From: Pseudomonadota bacterium
GTDB lineage: Bacteria > Myxococcota > Myxococcia > Myxococcales > Myxococcaceae
Assembly: GCA_023423535.1 (NCBI GenBank)
Contig: JAFAFL010000146.1
Coordinates: 20,085-84,084, forward strand
Reading direction: 5' to 3'
DNA: 64,000 nucleotides
A program made the translations under genes and the position numbers. Of the stretch, positions 17,678 through 26,440 are shown piece after piece (within the stretch, counting starts at the first letter, position 1; each line of letters begins with the position of its first letter). The notes beneath the pieces are model-generated. The model was not told the origin of the DNA. It was given only the letters and a program-made list of their open reading frames with translations, and searched no databases.

Positions 17678-19629
17678 TCGGAGAGCCTCCAGCCCCACAC
17701 GCGCGCGCCCTTCGCGTCGCGCCACTCGACCGGCGTCAGCACCATCGGCGCGAACACGGTGGGCGACTCGACCTGCGGCGCGCGGAAAGGCCAGGGCAGT
17801 GCATCGGACGGAGCGAGCCGGATGGCGCCGGCAAAGGTCTCGCTGCGCGGAGAGAGCGCGCTGGCGCGACCCGGTCCCGAATCATCGAGTTCACTCAGCC
17901 CATCGAGCACCGCCTGCACGCGACCGGAGAGCTCCGCGGCGACACGCGCGTGCGCGCCCGGCTTGCCGTTGCCCTCCTCGCTCAACGGCCGCATGACGTT
18001 CAGCAAGAGCCGCATCGTCGGGATGTGCGCGGTGCGGACATCGGGGTCTTCGGACTCGAGCTTCTCCACCAGCAGGCGCAGGAACCGCAGCACCGCGTAG
18101 GGCTCGTCCGCGAGCTCCTTGCGAATGCGCAGGGCCAGCGCGCCTGCGTTGCCCTTCGCCAACGGCTCGAGCCGCTCGATGTGCGCGTCGAAGGCGGTGC
18201 CCTTTCGCACGGTCGAGGTCACGCGCTCGAAGGAGGCCTGGTCGCTGCGCAGCGCCGCGCGCCACACGAGGTCCGAGACCACCGCGTTGTACTCCTGCCT
18301 CGGCACGAGGGCCTTCAGCGTGGCGATGACGTCGTCGGTCGTCTCGTAGCGGGAGAGCACGTAGGAGAGCCAGCGGCGTGCGAGGCCCGTGACGGCGCTC
18401 GACTCGCGCGACTCCTCCGCGTGCTTCAGCGCGTACGCGAAGGACCGCAGCGCCTCCTGCCGGTTGCCCTCTTCGAGGAACGCCACGCCGCGGTGCAACG
18501 CGATGACCGAACGCTCGCGGAAGCCGGTGGGCTCGGGCTCGAGCTCCAGAAGCCGCGCGCCGCGATCGCCACGGAAGATCTCCGCACGCAGGTCCGCGCT
18601 CTCCGCCGCCTCGAGGAATCCGAGCCACGACTGCAGCTCCTCGCCCTCCTTCCGATCGATGAGCAGGTCCACGATCCCGATCACCAGCGCGCGCCGCTGC
18701 GCCTCGTCCTGCGAGAGCGGCCGCGCCTGGCGGAAGAGGAAGAGCCTTCGCGGCTTGCTCAAGGAGAGCCACTCGTCCGGGCGCCACGCGAGCGTCTGAC
18801 GGAGGAACACCGCCTGCGGCGTGCCTTCGGGGAAGCGGGAGAGGGTCTCGCGCATCTCCGTCGCGGCCTCGCGCGAGACGCCCACGCTGCGTGCCTGCTG
18901 CGCCTGTTCACGGGCCTCGCGGCCTGCCTTGCGCGCTCGCAGCTCCGCGATGACGAGGTCGAGATCGAACAGCCGCGCGTCGATCACCGCGAGGCTCTCC
19001 ACCTTCTCGCGCACCAGCGTCGTCTTCGACAGCTCCAGCAGGCGCTGCAGGAAGATCGCAGCCTCGAGTCGATCAGAGAGGTCCGTCATCGGCGACCTGC
19101 CGAAGTCCATCAGCTGCGCGAGCGGCCGCAGACACGAGGTGCGATGGAACGTGACCGACCGCAGCTCCTCCGCATCGAGCACGTCGTTGAGCGAGACGAA
19201 GCGCTGCTGCCGCGCGACCTGGAAGGTGTCCCACGGCGGAGGCTCGTCCGGCGCCGGCCCCCGCGCGATGTGCAGGAGCGCCCAGTTGTGCAGCGCCAGC
19301 GGCCACAAGCCGGCACCGTCGGCGTCCTCGCGAAAGCCGTCCTGACAGAAGCCCTGCTTGCCCAGCGCCGCCCACACCACCGAGCGGAACTCCGCGTCGT
19401 GGACGATCGGCTCGCCCCGGTTGCGCAGCGAGTTCCGGAGCAGCCACAGCTTGAGCACGTCGTTCGGCCGGTTCTCCCGGAGTGCGATCCGCGCGTTGTA
19501 GAAGACGAGCGCCTGCTTCGACGGTTCGGCTGCGCCCTCCCCTGCTGCCGATGCGCGTGCCGGCTCCGGCGCCATGACGACGCAGAGAGCCCCCACGCAC
19601 GCGAGCAACGCGGAGAGGCGCACCCGCAT
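17674..19629 (-). CDS. Operon gene 11: periplasmic alpha-solenoid protein
   Basis: 651 residues. Residues 1-27 are a signal peptide ending ARASA. The rest is almost entirely helical, with repeated helix pairs (for example VIALHRGVAFLEEGNRQEAL and RSFAYALKHAEESRESSAV) in the style of TPR or Sel1 solenoids, so it is probably a scaffold. The start shares one base with the previous stop (TGATG). Two Cys near residues 107 and 170 could form a periplasmic disulfide. It resembles in layout, but is not assignable to, the large periplasmic TPR proteins of the Myxococcus gliding complex. Confidence 0.78.
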   Translation of the reverse strand: MRVRLSALLACVGALCVVMAPEPARASAAGEGAAEPSKQALVFYNARIALRENRPNDVLKLWLLRNSLRNRGEPIVHDAEFRSVVWAALGKQGFCQDGFREDADGAGLWPLALHNWALLHIARGPAPDEPPPWDTFQVARQQRFVSLNDVLDAEELRSVTFHRTSCLRPLAQLMDFGRSPMTDLSDRLEAAIFLQRLLELSKTTLVREKVESLAVIDARLFDLDLVIAELRARKAGREAREQAQQARSVGVSREAATEMRETLSRFPEGTPQAVFLRQTLAWRPDEWLSLSKPRRLFLFRQARPLSQDEAQRRALVIGIVDLLIDRKEGEELQSWLGFLEAAESADLRAEIFRGDRGARLLELEPEPTGFRERSVIALHRGVAFLEEGNRQEALRSFAYALKHAEESRESSAVTGLARRWLSYVLSRYETTDDVIATLKALVPRQEYNAVVSDLVWRAALRSDQASFERVTSTVRKGTAFDAHIERLEPLAKGNAGALALRIRKELADEPYAVLRFLRLLVEKLESEDPDVRTAHIPTMRLLLNVMRPLSEEGNGKPGAHARVAAELSGRVQAVLDGLSELDDSGPGRASALSPRSETFAGAIRLAPSDALPWPFRAPQVESPTVFAPMVLTPVEWRDAKGARVWGWRLSE

Positions 19630-20528
19630 CAGATCGCCCAACCCAGGGACATGGACAGCTCCCACCACCAGCCGAGGCCCGTTCCGTTCACCGGCGTGAG
19701 CAGCGGAAGCGCGACGAAGGCGCGGGGAGAGAGGAAGCCGCCGGTCTGGAAGTAGAGGTCGAGCTGCAGCCCCGCGAGCACGTTGTAGCGCGCCGGATCC
19801 ACGAGCATGCCGCCGAGCCTGCGCGCCTCGAGGTTGTCGAGCTCCCGCGTGGTCAGCTTCGGATCCACCAGCGCCTGCGCGCCCTGCCGGAACGTCATCC
19901 CCCTCAAGGAGCCCGGATAGAAGAGGTAGCGCGCGCCGGCGTTGACGCTGAAGACGAGCTCGGTGGGCGGGAACCAGCGCGGCCACGCGGTGACGATCCC
20001 TTCGGCCAGCGGATAGCCGACGTTCACGTCGAGCTCGAAGCGGTTCGGCCGCGCGTGCTGACGGTACGGCGTGAGCGCGAGCTTGCGCGTGCTCTCGGTG
20101 CCCCAGGTCCAGGCGTGCGTGATCGCGAGCTCGCCCATGAATACGCCCATGGGCCGGCGCGCCATGATCCCCACCCGCGTGCTGGCGAAGTTGTTGCGCT
20201 CCAGCAGGTCGCTGCCGATGAGCCCGAAGCCCACCTGCGACTTCCGCCAGTCGTAGCGGATGGAGCGCGAGGCGGTGCCGATCATCCGCTCGGTGAGGAC
20301 CTCCACCGGCGTGCGGAAGCCATCCACGCTGGCCGGCTCTTCAGTGCCCGGCTGCGCGGGCGTCAGCGTCCCGCCTTCGGCCTTCGTCGCTTCGGCCGCC
20401 TTCGGTGCGTCGTCGGGCGAAGGCACCGTCTCCTGCGCGTACACGCGTGCCGGCACCACGGCAGCAACGGCCGCGAGCGCGAACGCGAGTGCGCAGAACG
20501 AAGAGTGGAGAGGCCCGCTACGGATCAC
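19629..20528 (-). CDS. Operon gene 10: outer-membrane beta-barrel
   Basis: 299 residues from GTG 20528, overlapping the end of the previous gene by 11 bases. The signal peptide ends PARVYA near residue 31. A Pro/Glu-rich stretch follows, then from about residue 80 alternating hydrophobic strands with aromatic girdle residues (VGFGLIGSDLL, VGIMARRPMGVFMGELAI, ELVFSVNAGARYLFYPG, LQLDLYFQTGGFLSPRAFV) ending WWWELSMSLGWAI. The pattern is that of a barrel of roughly 8-12 strands. It could be the outer-membrane anchor of the operon's machine; small barrels of this sort also occur in the Glt gliding complex. Confidence 0.8.
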   Translation of the reverse strand: MIRSGPLHSSFCALAFALAAVAAVVPARVYAQETVPSPDDAPKAAEATKAEGGTLTPAQPGTEEPASVDGFRTPVEVLTERMIGTASRSIRYDWRKSQVGFGLIGSDLLERNNFASTRVGIMARRPMGVFMGELAITHAWTWGTESTRKLALTPYRQHARPNRFELDVNVGYPLAEGIVTAWPRWFPPTELVFSVNAGARYLFYPGSLRGMTFRQGAQALVDPKLTTRELDNLEARRLGGMLVDPARYNVLAGLQLDLYFQTGGFLSPRAFVALPLLTPVNGTGLGWWWELSMSLGWAI

Positions 20529-22548
20529 GCGGGAACCCTCCGTCGTTGCGCTTCGGATAGAGCGGCTCGTAGCAGAGGGCGCGGTAGGTCACGTTGAAGA
20601 GCGCGTTCACGTTGTAGACGCCGCCGGAGTCGAAGGTGCCGAAGTCGCAGAAACGGCGGCACTGGAGCAACCGCTTGTCGAGCGCGAACTCGCCGGTCTC
20701 CCACGCCTCGCTGCCCTTGTACTCCTCGTTCTGGCTGGCGATGCCGAAGGGCACGCTGAACCCGTACGCGCTGGCGGCACCGGCGACGCGCGTCTCGTAT
20801 TCGAGCCTGAGGAGGAACGGGAAGTCCCACAGGAGCCCGAGCTGGTAGCGCTCCTGCGGAAACTGCGCGTGGATTTCGCCGAGCGTGTCGAGCGTGAGGA
20901 TGTCCGGCACGACCTCGGTCCGGAACACCACCTGAACCAGCGGCTGCTCCTCCGGAGGACAGAACGAGAAGGAATCGGTCGCCTCGGCGGTGAGGCGCTC
21001 CATGTTGAAGAACGTCACCACGCCGAACTCGCCCACCGGCAGCGTCTCCGTCAGCGGCGTCTGCTCCGGCGCGCGGAAGGTGAGCTTCTTCATCACGCCC
21101 GCCTGCGCCTCCGAGTACTTCTCGAGGAACTTCTCGTACTGCGGCCTCGTGGGGAGGATCGGCAGCTGGTTGAACTTGAAGGGGCCGACGGTGAGGTCCG
21201 GCTGGTCCGGCAGCAGCGGGCAGTGCTGGACGCTCGCGCCGGGGATCTCGTCGAGGTCCTGCTGCGGCAGATCCGCCGGGCACCAGAGCACGGTGCGCTT
21301 GAGTTCCGGCGCCTTCACCGTGTGCCCGAAGCTGTCGAGGATGAACGCACCGGTCGCGCGCGGCGAACTCTTGGCGATCTCGAACGGCAGCACCTGCACC
21401 AGCGCCTCTTCGATCACCGTGCGCAGTCCCGCGGTCCGGTCGTCGTGATGCAGCGCGATGACGAGCACCATGTCCTGCCCAGCCGGCCTCGCCGCATCGA
21501 TCGCCGAGCGAAGCCTCGCGGCGAGCGTTTCAATGAAGCCCTGCTGCTTCCAGTCGTCGATGCAGACCGTGGGCGCGCCCGCGAGCAGCAGCCGCTGCAC
21601 CTGCATGTCCAGATGCACCTGCGAGATCGTCCGGTTGCACGGACGCAGCACGAACCCGAGCTGCGCGTTCTCGCGGATCGGACTGCGCAGCGCCGGAAAC
21701 GCGGCCCTCACCTCGGGATTCTTCCGCGCGAAGGCGTAGGCCTCGAAGGTCCCCTTCGCATCGGTCACGGTCGTCTTCGCGCACAGCCCGCTCGACTCGC
21801 TGGCCGTCAGGGGCAGGTCCTGAGGGTGGAACACCGCCCGCTCGTTCGTCGCCACCGGCTCCCAACCCAGCGCCACGAAGCCGCGCGGAAACGCGTTCAC
21901 CGCCGCGTAGCCATACGGGTTCGCCGGATCGACCGGGACCGCCGGTCCATGCCGCGGCTCGCTGACGATGAAGTCGCGCCGCAGCCCCAGCTCCTGCACC
22001 TCTTCGTTGCGCAGGTTCGGGAACACGTGCCTGGAGCGCCACTGCACCGCGCGGTTCGTCTCGTCGAACACGCCGTAGATGTGGAGGCTGCGCGAGACGT
22101 GCGCCGGCCCATCGTGCACCACGTGCAGCGCCGTCGTCTGCGGCGAGAGGATGACCGCGCCCTCCTTGTGGTAGCGCAGCCGCAAGCCGACCTCGCGCGG
22201 GATGCCCGGCACGTCGAGGCTGATGCTCCCGCACCGCTTCTTGTCGCCACAGTCCACCGGCACGTGCAGGTGCACCGCAGTCAGCTCCTGCACCGGCGTC
22301 CACGGCTGGAACGCGTCGTCGGTGCGCCAGGTCAGCTCCAGCTGCGAGCTCTCGCCGAGGCCCTGATCCGCCTCCGCGCGCCAGAAGTAGAAGAGCGTGG
22401 CCTCGCTCTCGAACCACACCGCGTCCGCGAGCGTGAAGCGCGCGTTGATGTCCTGCAGCGGGACCTTGTCGCAGCCGGTCGCCGTGGACGCGAACGCCCA
22501 CGCGACGACCACGACCAGTCCCCACGACATCCCACGCAGCGCGCGCAT
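20518..22548 (-). CDS. Operon gene 9: large Cys-containing lipoprotein
   Basis: 676 residues from ATG 22548; ATG 22530 is an alternative. The signal peptide ends with a lipobox STATGC (Cys26) followed by Asp-Lys. The mature part is beta-rich with many paired Cys (for example CGDKKRCG and QCRRFCDFG), implying disulfides and an extracytoplasmic place. A central segment MVLVIALHHDD inside a helical context resembles a Rossmann-type strand, but no catalytic motif follows. I recognise no family. It is separated from the FliG-like gene by 40 bases, the widest gap in the operon. Confidence 0.75.
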   Translation of the reverse strand: MRALRGMSWGLVVVVAWAFASTATGCDKVPLQDINARFTLADAVWFESEATLFYFWRAEADQGLGESSQLELTWRTDDAFQPWTPVQELTAVHLHVPVDCGDKKRCGSISLDVPGIPREVGLRLRYHKEGAVILSPQTTALHVVHDGPAHVSRSLHIYGVFDETNRAVQWRSRHVFPNLRNEEVQELGLRRDFIVSEPRHGPAVPVDPANPYGYAAVNAFPRGFVALGWEPVATNERAVFHPQDLPLTASESSGLCAKTTVTDAKGTFEAYAFARKNPEVRAAFPALRSPIRENAQLGFVLRPCNRTISQVHLDMQVQRLLLAGAPTVCIDDWKQQGFIETLAARLRSAIDAARPAGQDMVLVIALHHDDRTAGLRTVIEEALVQVLPFEIAKSSPRATGAFILDSFGHTVKAPELKRTVLWCPADLPQQDLDEIPGASVQHCPLLPDQPDLTVGPFKFNQLPILPTRPQYEKFLEKYSEAQAGVMKKLTFRAPEQTPLTETLPVGEFGVVTFFNMERLTAEATDSFSFCPPEEQPLVQVVFRTEVVPDILTLDTLGEIHAQFPQERYQLGLLWDFPFLLRLEYETRVAGAASAYGFSVPFGIASQNEEYKGSEAWETGEFALDKRLLQCRRFCDFGTFDSGGVYNVNALFNVTYRALCYEPLYPKRNDGGFPRDP

Positions 22549-22588
22549 ACAGGCCCCGTGCACCTCTGTGTCGCCCGGCCCGGCCGGC

Positions 22589-24442
22589 CTAGGCGACGAG
22601 CTCTCCGAAGGACAGCTTCCCGCGCGCCACCTGCCGCTTCACCGCGGTGACGAGCTCGTGGTGCCCGCGCCGCGCCAGCCGGAGCTGATCCGCGCGCGAG
22701 CCGAAGGACATGCTCGCCCTGACCGCGCTCTGCATCGACGGCGCGAGCTTGCGGAGGAAGCCCTCCTGCCACTGCGGCTGCTGCACCGACGACCAGCCGG
22801 CGAGCCCCTTCAGATCGACCTCCAGCAGCAGGTCCGCGCGGACGTCGTCCGGCAGCTTCAGCAGCATGTCGCCGAAGAGGATGTTCTCGTACCAGGACGG
22901 GAACGTGCCGCCGGAGCGATCGAAGGCCGCGGCGAAGAGCTCCGCGCGGGCCTCGGGATCGATCCGCGAGAGCAGCACCGACAGCGCGCCCGGCGCATCG
23001 AACTCACGGCCGCGATCGAGCACGCCCTCGTGCTTCGGCGCCTGCGGCAGCGGCTGGCCCTTGCGTGCGGCACCGAGCGCGGAGAGGACGTAGGCGCTCT
23101 CCTCGCGCGAGATGCGGTTGGAGACGAGCAGCTCGCTTGCGACCTGCAGCCGCAGATCCGACGGGAGCAGCCGCGCCACCTCGTGCTGCACCTCCAGCGG
23201 CACCAGCGCGAAGAGCAGCGCCGCGTGACGCGCCTCGAGGCCGGACATGAGCCCCGCCACGCCGGTCGCACCGAACTCCTCCCGCAGCGCGCGGTACACC
23301 TCCGCGTCCTCCTGCGCGAGCAGCGACGACGAGATCGCGTGCTGGTTCAGCTTGCGGAAGAACTCCGCATCGGACGGCAGCGTCTTCTCGTCGAGCGAGC
23401 GGAGGAAGTCCGCGAACTCCACCTTCCGCACCGCCAGCTCACCGTCGTTGGAGAACGCGAGCGAGAGCCGGTCGCCGAAGACGAAGATCGCCTTCGCCAG
23501 CAGCTCGAAGTCCCCGTTCTTCAACCACTCGCGGAGCAGCTCCACCACCACGCTCTCGTCGCGGGACAGCTCCGCCTGCGCGATGCGGTCCTTCCACAGC
23601 TGCTGCTGATCGCGCACGAACACGCCGTCGCCGTCGGCCCCTGCGTCGGCAGCCGCGGCATCGGCCTTCGCCTTGTCCTCCGCCTCTCCCTCGGCCGCAC
23701 CCACCGGCACGCCACTCGCGCCCGCGGTCCCGTTCGCCAGCTGCGCCGCGAGCATCTTCTCCTCGACGGTCTCCTTCCCCAGCCGGCGCACCGCCCAGAT
23801 GATGAAGAGCACCGCGAGCGTCCCGAGGAACACCGCGATCATCCAGGAGAAGTGCGGCAAGAGCGACAGCCACAGCTCGCGCACCGCGACCTGGGAGTCC
23901 CACGTCTGCTGCGGCGGCGCGACGGGCGCGACCGGTACCGGCTCTTCGGCGACCACCGGCTCCGGCGGAGCGGGCGGCGGAGGCGCGGTGCGGAGCTCCT
24001 CGCTGATGGGCAAGAGCACTTGACGACCGACGGTGACCCGCAGCCAGCCCTTCGACAGGCGCTGCTCGAGCCTGCGCACCAGTGCCTGCACGTCCTTCTG
24101 CGCGACGTCCTTCTCGTGCGCGAACTCGCAGCGCGCGGAGGTGAGGTACTCCTGCGCCGGAACGCTTCCCGGTCCCTGCGTCTGCGGCAGGCCCGGCAGG
24201 GAGCTCGCGCGCGGCTGATCCACCGCCACGTGGTCGCGGTACACGCAGCCCTTGGAGAAGCACTTCTCCGCCGCGCAGTCCTGCGCCAGCGCGAGATCGA
24301 ACGTGCTCTCCAGCGTGCGCAGCTCCATCAGCACGGAGGACGGGATGTGGTTCTGCGGAACGGGCGTGGCGTTCTGCGCAGAGGCCGCACCGGCACCCAA
24401 CGCCACCAGGGCCAAAACGAACGACGAAGGAACGCGACGCAT
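22589..24442 (-). CDS. Operon gene 8: membrane-anchored FliG-like rotor protein
   Basis: 617 residues. A signal peptide (1-22, ending ASA) is followed by a Cys-containing periplasmic domain, a Pro-rich spacer (150-180) and one membrane helix (about 199-219). The cytoplasmic part begins with an acidic Ala-rich linker. Residues 293-307 (SRDESVVVELLREWL) look like the short FliF tail that binds FliG. Residues 400-450 (GLEARHAALLFALVPLEVQH, then LLPSDLRLQVASELL) follow the FliG middle domain, and 519-605 (ILFGDMLLKLPDDVRADLLL, EVDLKGLA) follow FliG-C, the part that meets MotA. So it reads as a one-pass FliF-like anchor joined to a FliG-like body. Start and previous stop share one base (TGATG). 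The FliG relation is judged by eye. Confidence 0.78.
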   Translation of the reverse strand: MRRVPSSFVLALVALGAGAASAQNATPVPQNHIPSSVLMELRTLESTFDLALAQDCAAEKCFSKGCVYRDHVAVDQPRASSLPGLPQTQGPGSVPAQEYLTSARCEFAHEKDVAQKDVQALVRRLEQRLSKGWLRVTVGRQVLLPISEELRTAPPPPAPPEPVVAEEPVPVAPVAPPQQTWDSQVAVRELWLSLLPHFSWMIAVFLGTLAVLFIIWAVRRLGKETVEEKMLAAQLANGTAGASGVPVGAAEGEAEDKAKADAAAADAGADGDGVFVRDQQQLWKDRIAQAELSRDESVVVELLREWLKNGDFELLAKAIFVFGDRLSLAFSNDGELAVRKVEFADFLRSLDEKTLPSDAEFFRKLNQHAISSSLLAQEDAEVYRALREEFGATGVAGLMSGLEARHAALLFALVPLEVQHEVARLLPSDLRLQVASELLVSNRISREESAYVLSALGAARKGQPLPQAPKHEGVLDRGREFDAPGALSVLLSRIDPEARAELFAAAFDRSGGTFPSWYENILFGDMLLKLPDDVRADLLLEVDLKGLAGWSSVQQPQWQEGFLRKLAPSMQSAVRASMSFGSRADQLRLARRGHHELVTAVKRQVARGKLSFGELVA

Positions 24443-25062
24443 CAGTAGATCCTCACCACCACGCGGCGGTGACGCGCGCGGCGCTCTTCAGCGGACAGGC
24501 CCTGCAGCAGCTCTTCGGCGAGCGGCTTGGTGTCCGCGTAGCCCTCGACGCGAATCCGCGCCTTGTCGATGCCCACCTGCTCGAGCCTCTGGCGCACGAC
24601 GATCGCGCGCGCGGAGGAGAGCTCCCAGTTCGAGGGGAACATGCCGCCCTGGATGGGGATGGAGTCGGTGTGGCCCTCCACCGCGAAGTTGTACTTGGAC
24701 GAATAGGGCGCGAGCACCTTGAGCATCGACGCCACGGTCTTCTCGAAGTCCGGCCGGATGAACGCCTTGCCGGAATCGAAGACGAGCCCCGAGTTCAGGT
24801 ACACCTCGAGCCCGTCCGCGGTCTGCCGGGTGGACACGAGGTCCTGCAGCTTCTCCTCGGCGATCTGCTCCTCGATCTCCTTGCGGATCGTCTCAAGCGA
24901 CGCCGGCTGCTCCTCGCCCGACATCGACCGCACGATCTGCTGCATCTTCCCCTTGCTCAGGTTCGCGGCGGAGAGCAGCACCACGAAGAAGAGCAGCAGG
25001 TTGGTGATGAGGTCGGCGTAGCTGAGCAGCCAGCTCTCGTCGTGTTGGATCTTGCGCCGCAT
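24442..25062 (-). CDS. Operon gene 7: MotB-type stator with OmpA domain
   Basis: 206 residues. A short basic N-terminus leads into one membrane helix, WLLSYADLITNLLLFFVVLL (11-30), with Asp17 at the place of the ion-carrying Asp of MotB. A linker of ~55 residues may include the plug. The C-terminal ~115 residues are an OmpA/MotB peptidoglycan-binding domain with EGHTDSIPI, the NWELSSARA helix and a final RHRRVVVRIY. Length is shorter than E. coli MotB (308). The gene starts three bases after the MotA-type gene and overlaps the FliG-like gene by one base, as expected for a stator pair. Confidence 0.93.
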   Translation of the reverse strand: MRRKIQHDESWLLSYADLITNLLLFFVVLLSAANLSKGKMQQIVRSMSGEEQPASLETIRKEIEEQIAEEKLQDLVSTRQTADGLEVYLNSGLVFDSGKAFIRPDFEKTVASMLKVLAPYSSKYNFAVEGHTDSIPIQGGMFPSNWELSSARAIVVRQRLEQVGIDKARIRVEGYADTKPLAEELLQGLSAEERRARHRRVVVRIY

Positions 25063-25065
25063 GCG

Positions 25066-25785
25066 CTACCCCTCCGAGCCACGCGAGACGATCTCGTTGA
25101 CGCTCATCTGGCAGCGCTCGAGGAACCCCAGCCGCTCGTCGAGCAGCCCGTTGAGGTAGTTGCTGATCGGCCCCGCCACGCCCGCGCCGAACGCCACGCC
25201 GTAGAGCGCCGCCAGCAGCGCCAGGGACATCGCCGCGCCGATGTTCAGGTTGTCCGAGTTCATCGACCGGAAGAGCTGCACCATGCCGGTGATGGTGCCG
25301 ACCATGCCGAACGCGGGTCCCAGCTTGGAGAGCATCTCCCAGTTGTGGATCGCCGGCTGCCAGGTGCCGATCTCCTCGTGGCGCAGCTCGGTGAAGGCCT
25401 TGGCGGACGCCGCCTCGGGGGCGCGGCTGAGGATGAGCTCCGCCATCTTCTTCACCGCCACCGACTGGCTCTTCTCCGCGACGCCCACCGCCTGAGCGCG
25501 CTTGCCCTCGCGCCAGAGGTTGAAGACCTCCTCGCGCTCCTTCTCCATCGCCTCGGTCCGGCGGCCGAAGAAGCGCAGGCCGGGAATCAGCTCGCGCAGC
25601 GAGAGGAAGGTGCGCAGCGTCGTCCGCGTCGAAGAGCTGACGAGCACCGCCGCGAGCGAGCCGACGAGCACCATCACCATCGCGTGCGAGTCGAACGCGG
25701 AGATCGCCTTTGCGTGATCCGCGGAGCGGTCCGCGAACCCGTACCAGACGACGAATGCCAACAACGCCAAGCCGATGATCTGCAT
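25066..25785 (-). CDS. Operon gene 6: MotA-type stator subunit
   Basis: 239 residues from ATG 25785. Four membrane helices are visible: 1-17, 35-52, about 152-172 and 183-206. The last pair carries the MotA signature LGPAFGMVGTITGMVQLF and ALYGVAFGAGVAGPISNYL, with prolines 157 and 206 placed like the functional prolines of MotA. The cytoplasmic loop (55-148) has several Arg and Glu, such as GRRTEAMEKERE, where MotA contacts FliG. The protein is closer to MotA than to the three-helix ExbB/TolQ/AglR type because helices 1 and 2 are both N-terminal to the loop. Ion specificity cannot be told. Confidence 0.92.
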   Translation of the reverse strand: MQIIGLALLAFVVWYGFADRSADHAKAISAFDSHAMVMVLVGSLAAVLVSSSTRTTLRTFLSLRELIPGLRFFGRRTEAMEKEREEVFNLWREGKRAQAVGVAEKSQSVAVKKMAELILSRAPEAASAKAFTELRHEEIGTWQPAIHNWEMLSKLGPAFGMVGTITGMVQLFRSMNSDNLNIGAAMSLALLAALYGVAFGAGVAGPISNYLNGLLDERLGFLERCQMSVNEIVSRGSEG

Positions 25786-25792
25786 GTGTGCG

Positions 25793-26440
25793 CTACCTCT
25801 GCTGCTTCTGGAGCTCCTCGAGCTTCTTGCGAACGCTCGGGTCACTCTCGATGGCTTCGACCTGCTCGTAGATCTGGATGGCCTTGTCGCGCTCTCCCAT
25901 CATCAGGAGGAGCGACGCCTTGGCGCGGAGGAACTCGGGGTGGGCGGGATACCGATGCAGCACCGTCTCCGACCACTCGAGCGCGAGGTGGTAGTTCGCC
26001 TCCTTCAGCGCGTCCTGCATCAGCGCGCGCGCCCGGACGATGCTCACCTCCGGCGCGCCCTCGTTGATGCGCAGCCCGCGCGCCCGGTACGCCTCCACCA
26101 GCGACGTGTCCGCGAGGCCCGGCGGCGGCGGCACCACACGGCTCGCGGCCACGGTCTTCACGTCCCCGCTGCCCGCGCCGTGCTCGATGACGATCCGCTG
26201 CCCGCTGGCGAGCACCGGCACGTCCACCTCGGTGATGAGGTTGCCGTCGTTCCAGCGGACCTTCATCACCGTGGTCGAGCCATACGCGAACGGACGAGTC
26301 GCGTTTCCCTCCTCCTGCAGCGCGGTGTGCTTCTGCGGGGGCGGCTCGACGAGGTAGTAGGTGTAGTTCCGCTGCGCGCAGGCGGTCGCAAAGAAGGAGA
26401 CCGCGAGGGCCGCGGTCAGAAGGGGAAGCGGACGGCTCAT
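25793..26440 (-). CDS. Operon gene 5: TPR lipoprotein
   Basis: 215 residues from ATG 26440, overlapping the previous stop as ATGA. The signal peptide ends with lipobox ATAC (Cys21). A beta-rich middle (30-100) precedes a helical C-terminus with TPR-like pairs, including EANYHLALEWSETVLHRYPA and AKASLLLMMGERDKAIQIYE. A small tethered TPR lipoprotein beside a stator gene may act as an assembly or pilotin factor, or as a rim component at the outer membrane. No family is recognised. Confidence 0.78.
   Translation of the reverse strand: MSRPLPLLTAALAVSFFATACAQRNYTYYLVEPPPQKHTALQEEGNATRPFAYGSTTVMKVRWNDGNLITEVDVPVLASGQRIVIEHGAGSGDVKTVAASRVVPPPPGLADTSLVEAYRARGLRINEGAPEVSIVRARALMQDALKEANYHLALEWSETVLHRYPAHPEFLRAKASLLLMMGERDKAIQIYEQVEAIESDPSVRKKLEELQKQQR

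Noticed and set aside
22589..25785. A normal flagellar locus
   Set aside because: No flagellin, hook, rod, FliM/FliN or export-apparatus gene is present in the window, and the FliG-like protein is membrane-anchored.
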